Part shown: positions 42,744 to 45,616 of the stretch, one piece after another
How positions within the stretch are numbered: position 1 is the first letter of the stretch
Layout of the letters: every line of letters begins with the position of its first letter
Source of the DNA: Hyphomicrobiales bacterium
GTDB taxonomy: Bacteria; Pseudomonadota; Alphaproteobacteria; Rhizobiales; Devosiaceae
DNA: 45,616 nt
Direction: 5' to 3'
Assembly (NCBI GenBank): GCA_900470445.1
Contig: UCAU01000049.1
Coordinates: 1-45,616 of the forward strand
Notes under the pieces: generated by a model
The model's database searches: none
What the model was told of the DNA's origin: nothing
Seen by the model: the letters and a program-made list of their open reading frames with translations, nothing else
Position numbers and translations under genes: made by a program

Positions 42744-43166
42744 ATGGCGATCGAACGCACTTTCTCCATCATCAAACCCGATGCCGTCCGTCGTAACCTC
42801 ATCGGCAAGATCCTGACCAAGTTCGAAGACGCCGGCCTGCGTCCGATCGCGCTCAAGAAGATCCACATGACCCGCGCCCAGGCCGAAGGCTTCTACGCGG
42901 TCCACAAGGATCGTCCTTTCTTCGGCGAACTGGTCGAGCAGATGATCGCTTCCCCCGTCGTCGTGCAGGTTCTGGAAGGCGAAGGCGCCATCCTCAAGAA
43001 CCGTGACGTGATGGGCGCAACCAACCCGGCAAACGCCGCTGACGGCACCATCCGCAAGGAATTCGCCCTCTCGATCGGCGAAAACTCCGTGCACGGCTCG
43101 GACGCTCCCGAGACCGCTGCCCAGGAAATCAAGTTCTTCTTCAACGACGACGAACTGGTCGGCTAG
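42744..43166 (+). CDS. ndk: Nucleoside diphosphate kinase
   Basis: Ndk transfers phosphate between nucleoside tri- and diphosphates through a phosphohistidine. The 140-residue product begins [21 protein letters not shown] and has the active H117 in [10 protein letters not shown] and the GATNPANA loop. AAGGA lies ten bases before the ATG. Together with GuaA, PurF and Gmk it covers several steps of guanine nucleotide supply in this window. A 473-bp gap with repeats follows. Confidence 0.97.
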   Translation: MAIERTFSIIKPDAVRRNLIGKILTKFEDAGLRPIALKKIHMTRAQAEGFYAVHKDRPFFGELVEQMIASPVVVQVLEGEGAILKNRDVMGATNPANAADGTIRKEFALSIGENSVHGSDAPETAAQEIKFFFNDDELVG

Positions 43167-43173
43167 TCCCACT

Positions 43174-43441
43174 TCCTACCCCTCTCCCCTTGAGGGACTT
43201 CGAGCCGTCCCGCAGGGCAAATCGCTCCGGTGGAGCGATTTGGTAAGAAGGCCATGAGAGCTATGCTCGAATGGCACGAATTTTCCACAACAACCGTACT
43301 TCGAGGGAGAGGGATAGAAAATCGGCGTTCAGCCGATTTTCGAGGGTGAGGGGTTCTGCGCCATCCCATGCTTCACTGCTGTTGATGGCGCACAACCCCT
43401 CATCCGCCCTTTGGGGCACCTTCTCCCTCAAGGGGAGAAGG
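43174..43441. repeat. Long palindromic repeat B, copy 2, with an internal insertion
   Basis: The outer arms hold CCTTGAGGGA (about 43189-43197) and TCCCTCAAGG (43424-43433). Inner helices are AAAATCGGC (43318-43326) with GCCGATTTT (43332-43340), and TGCGCCATC (43357-43365) with GATGGCGCA (43384-43392). All correspond to copy 1 with paired substitutions. The left arm is split by about 105 extra bases (43198-43302) between two GAGGGA copies. The element fills most of the 43167-43639 gap. Confidence 0.88.
43192..43308. mobile_element. Short insertion inside repeat B with flanking direct repeats
   Basis: Compared with copy 1, about 105 bases are inserted in the left arm. GAGGGA occurs at both ends (43192-43197 and 43303-43308), and ACTTCGAG also occurs twice (43197-43204 and 43298-43305). 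The insert contains a perfect 11-bp hairpin, CAAATCGCTCC (43218-43228) with GGAGCGATTTG (43232-43242). It has no coding capacity. It may be a small non-autonomous element; recombination between repeats is an alternative. Confidence 0.45.
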
Positions 43442-43465
43442 CTGACGACTGCCAATTCATTTGGT

Positions 43466-43489
43466 AGGCCGCCCGCCGGGCGGCCTTTT
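43466..43489 (+). terminator. Rho-independent terminator in the ndk-helicase gap
   Basis: AGGCCGCCC (43466-43474) pairs with GGGCGGCCT (43478-43486) around a 3-nt loop and is followed by TTT and a T-rich stretch. It could end the ndk transcript, about 300 bases downstream, beyond the repeat. Confidence 0.7.
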
Positions 43490-43525
43490 GCTTTATTTGT
43501 GCTATGCTGCACGCAACCGCCCCGG

Positions 43526-43604
43526 CGTCATTCTCGCGTAAGCGGGAATTTCCCTGGCCAATCCATCCGCAAGAAGTGGGATTCCCGCTTACGCGGAAAT
43601 GACG
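43526..43604. repeat. Palindromic repeat C
   Basis: Two 24-base arms (43526-43549 and 43581-43604) are reverse complements at 22 of 24 positions; each includes GCGTAAGCGGGAAT or its complement. The 31-base centre is unpaired. It resembles the dispersed CGTCATTCCCGC-type palindromes of many proteobacteria, from memory. It lies 36 bases before the helicase start. Confidence 0.85.
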
Positions 43605-43639
43605 TCGTTGCTTGATCGACGTCCCACGAAAGAACTGAT

Positions 43640-45574
43640 TTGTCCCTGCCTGAAACCATTCTTGCTCCGCTCGCCCGTGCCCTTGCCGCCAAGGGGTACG
43701 AGACGCTGACGCCCGTGCAAGCCGCCATCATCGAAGATGAAACCGCCGGCCGCGATCTGCTCGTTTCCGCTCAAACCGGCTCCGGCAAGACCGTCGCCTT
43801 CGGCATGGCCATTGCCCCAACCCTATTGGGTGATGCCGAGCGCTTCACCGAAGTCGGCGCCCCCCTGGCGCTGGTGATTGCCCCCACCCGCGAACTGGCC
43901 CTCCAGGTGCAGCGCGAACTCGATTGGCTCTATGCCGAAGCCGGCGCCCGCACTGCCTCCTGCGTTGGCGGCATGGATGCCCGCACCGAGCGCCGCGCCC
44001 TTGAACGTGGCGCTCACATCGTCGTCGGCACCCCCGGTCGCCTGCGCGACCACATCACCCGTGGCGCCCTCGATATGTCCGCGCTCCGCGCCGTCGTGCT
44101 CGATGAAGCCGATGAAATGCTCGACCTCGGCTTCCGCGAAGACCTCGAATTCATCCTCGACGCTGCCCCCGAAGATCGTCGCACGCTGCTCTTCTCCGCG
44201 ACCGTGCCCAAGCCGATCGTCCAGCTCGCCAAGACCTTCCAGCGCGATGCCCTGCGCGTTGCCGCCTCCAGCGCCACCGAGCAGCACGCCGATATCGACT
44301 ACAAGCTGATGCTGGTTCCCGCCGCCGAGCGCGAAAACGCTATCATCAACACGCTGCTCTACTTTGAATCGGTCAACACCATCGTCTTCGCCTCCACCCG
44401 CGAAGGCGTCAAACACCTCTCGGCCCGCCTGCACAATCGCGGCTTCGACGTCGTGACCCTCTCCGGCGAACTCTCCCAGTCCGAGCGCACCAATGCGCTG
44501 CAGGCCATGCGCGATGGCCGCGCCCATATTTGCGTCGCCACCGACGTTGCCGCCCGCGGCATCGATCTGCCAAATCTTGACCTGGTCATCCACGCCGACC
44601 TGCCGACCAATCCCGACACGCTCCTGCACCGTTCGGGCCGCACCGGTCGCGCCGGCCGCAAGGGCACCTGCGTCATCATCGCCCCGATGCATCGCCGTAA
44701 CGTCGCCCAGCGCATCCTCAAGGGCGCCAAGCTCGACGTCACCATGATGGGCCCGCCCACCGCGAGCGAGATCGACGCCCGCTACCGCGAAGGCATCCTC
44801 TCCAACGCCTCCCTCAGCCTGCCGGTCGCGGAGGAAGAGGCCGATTTCGTCGGCCAGCTGCTCGCCCGCTACAGCCCCGAGGCCATCGCCGCCGCCTATC
44901 TGCGCCAGCAATTCGCCGCCCGCCCGGCCCCCGAAGATGTCACCGAAAACGCCATGCCGGACCGGCCGGGCGACAAGGACCCGCGTACCCGCGAAAAATT
45001 CGAGGGCGGCACCTGGTTCAAGGTCACCGTCGGCCGCAAGCACAAGGCCGAGCCCCGCTGGGTCCTGCCTATGCTGTGCAAGGCCGGCAATGTCACCAAA
45101 ACGGCCATCGGCTCGATCCGCATTTTCGATACCGAATCCCATTTCGAAGTCGCCGCCGGCAAGGCCGACGCCTTCGCCGCCGCCATCGCGCGCAATGGCT
45201 CGGGCGAACGCGGCGTCACCATCTCGGCCATTGAAGCCCCGGGCGAACGTCAGGCCACGCCGCGCCCATCCGGCAAGCGCCCGCCAGGCCCCGTCGAACG
45301 CTACGACCCCATGGCTGCCCGTCCCGAACGCACTGACCGCAAGCAGCGCTACGGCTCGTCCACCCTCGGCGCCGAAGACTTCCAGCCCGCGCCCGCCGAG
45401 GCACCGCGCCCGCCCCGCAAGGACTTCGACAAGCCCCGCGCCCCCAAGGCTCCCACCAAGGACAAGGGCAAGCCAAAATGGGCCGGCAAGCCCGCTGGCG
45501 ATGGCGCCCCCTACGCCAAAAAAGACAAGCCAGCCGGCAAAGACCACAAAGCCAAGCGCAAGCCGCAAATCTAA
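43640..45574 (+). CDS. DEAD-box RNA helicase with DbpA-type RNA-binding domain
   Basis: This 644-residue protein has all helicase core motifs: AQTGSGKT (44-51), PTRELALQ, GTPGRL, DEAD, SAT, ATDVAARGID and HRSGRTGRAG. After the core comes a DbpA/CsdA-type RNA-binding domain (about 450-525, TWFKVTVGRKHKAEPRWVLP) and a long basic Lys/Pro/Arg tail (about 540-644). The architecture fits CsdA/DeaD or DbpA, which act in ribosome assembly and cold adaptation; the choice between them is open. The start codon is TTG with GAAAGAAC upstream. Repeat C lies just before it. Confidence 0.9.
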   Translation: MSLPETILAPLARALAAKGYETLTPVQAAIIEDETAGRDLLVSAQTGSGKTVAFGMAIAPTLLGDAERFTEVGAPLALVIAPTRELALQVQRELDWLYAEAGARTASCVGGMDARTERRALERGAHIVVGTPGRLRDHITRGALDMSALRAVVLDEADEMLDLGFREDLEFILDAAPEDRRTLLFSATVPKPIVQLAKTFQRDALRVAASSATEQHADIDYKLMLVPAAERENAIINTLLYFESVNTIVFASTREGVKHLSARLHNRGFDVVTLSGELSQSERTNALQAMRDGRAHICVATDVAARGIDLPNLDLVIHADLPTNPDTLLHRSGRTGRAGRKGTCVIIAPMHRRNVAQRILKGAKLDVTMMGPPTASEIDARYREGILSNASLSLPVAEEEADFVGQLLARYSPEAIAAAYLRQQFAARPAPEDVTENAMPDRPGDKDPRTREKFEGGTWFKVTVGRKHKAEPRWVLPMLCKAGNVTKTAIGSIRIFDTESHFEVAAGKADAFAAAIARNGSGERGVTISAIEAPGERQATPRPSGKRPPGPVERYDPMAARPERTDRKQRYGSSTLGAEDFQPAPAEAPRPPRKDFDKPRAPKAPTKDKGKPKWAGKPAGDGAPYAKKDKPAGKDHKAKRKPQI

Positions 45575-45580
45575 GCCCCC

Positions 45581-45606
45581 GATCTCTCCACAGCCCCGGA
45601 GAGATC
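45581..45606 (+). terminator. Hairpin after the helicase gene
   Basis: GATCTCTCC (45581-45589) and GGAGAGATC (45598-45606) form a perfect 9-bp stem with an 8-nt loop, six bases after the helicase stop. No T-run is seen before the window ends, so it is a likely but unproven terminator. Confidence 0.55.
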
Positions 45607-45616
45607 CCTCCCCCTA

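Noticed and set aside
43281..43289. TTTTCCACA, similar to a DnaA box
   Set aside because: A single imperfect box inside a repeat insertion, without clustering or an AT-rich unwinding region, does not support an origin.
43823..45568. 581-codon minus-strand open frame opposite the DEAD-box gene
   Set aside because: Same reason: low-complexity Gly/Ala/Val translation and no motif, opposite a gene with all helicase motifs.

Overview
The window reads as a chromosomal segment of an alphaproteobacterium of the Hyphomicrobiales, most like Devosia and relatives. The basis is the high GC content with GCC/CGC-rich codons, the gene order (purF-SDR, cvpA, radA, alr, dnaB, rpsF-rpsR-rplI, fabD-fabG-acpP-fabF-mltG-yicC-gmk, surA-pdxA-rsmA, lptF-lptG-lptD, pepA-holC, ABC-F, ndk), and GTTC-N7-GTTC type LexA boxes. 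The genus is inferred from the sequence and was not tested by any search. I saw no tRNA, rRNA, CRISPR array, transposase, prophage or origin.

Layout. 1-3.2 kb: hairpins, a MAPEG membrane protein, an RsmB-type rRNA methyltransferase and a convergent acyltransferase. 3.3-8.0 kb: guaA, a LigT/2'-5' RNA ligase-like gene behind a promoter with a LexA box, a membrane-anchored TPR protein and der. 8.1-12.6 kb: a CNNM/CBS/CorC protein, then leftward SDR, purF and cvpA. 12.7-16.8 kb: leftward radA (with its own LexA box), alr and dnaB. 17-18.4 kb: a divergent TetR/SRPBCC pair around a perfect operator-like palindrome. 18.4-20 kb: the ribosomal operon rpsF-rpsR-rplI (leftward), with structured repeats in both gaps. 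20.2-27.2 kb: a VOC protein, then the rightward fatty-acid cluster, mltG, yicC and gmk. 27.2-31.3 kb: an MFS exporter, then leftward surA-like, pdxA and rsmA. 31.4-35.8 kb: lptF, lptG and lptD, overlapping by stop/start. 36-38.8 kb: pepA, holC and a YitT-family membrane protein. 38.8-42.1 kb: a DUF4344 metallopeptidase, a DUF985 cupin and an ABC-F ATPase. 42.2-45.6 kb: a small secreted protein, ndk, a 473-bp repeat-filled gap and a DEAD-box RNA helicase.

Most genes are housekeeping: purine synthesis (purF, guaA, gmk, ndk), fatty acid synthesis, outer-membrane building (SurA-like, LptD/F/G, MltG), replication and repair (dnaB, holC, radA) and translation. The best lead for an undescribed system is the LigT-like gene at 5011-5628. 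It has a good -35/-10 promoter with a LexA box directly after it, and its product begins with QLDLF, a textbook sliding-clamp-binding pentapeptide. This suggests an SOS-induced 2H phosphoesterase delivered to replication forks. A nearly identical LexA box lies upstream of radA. Second come several families of intergenic hairpin repeats whose copies differ by compensatory changes in the paired arms, which suggests that the folded form is maintained.
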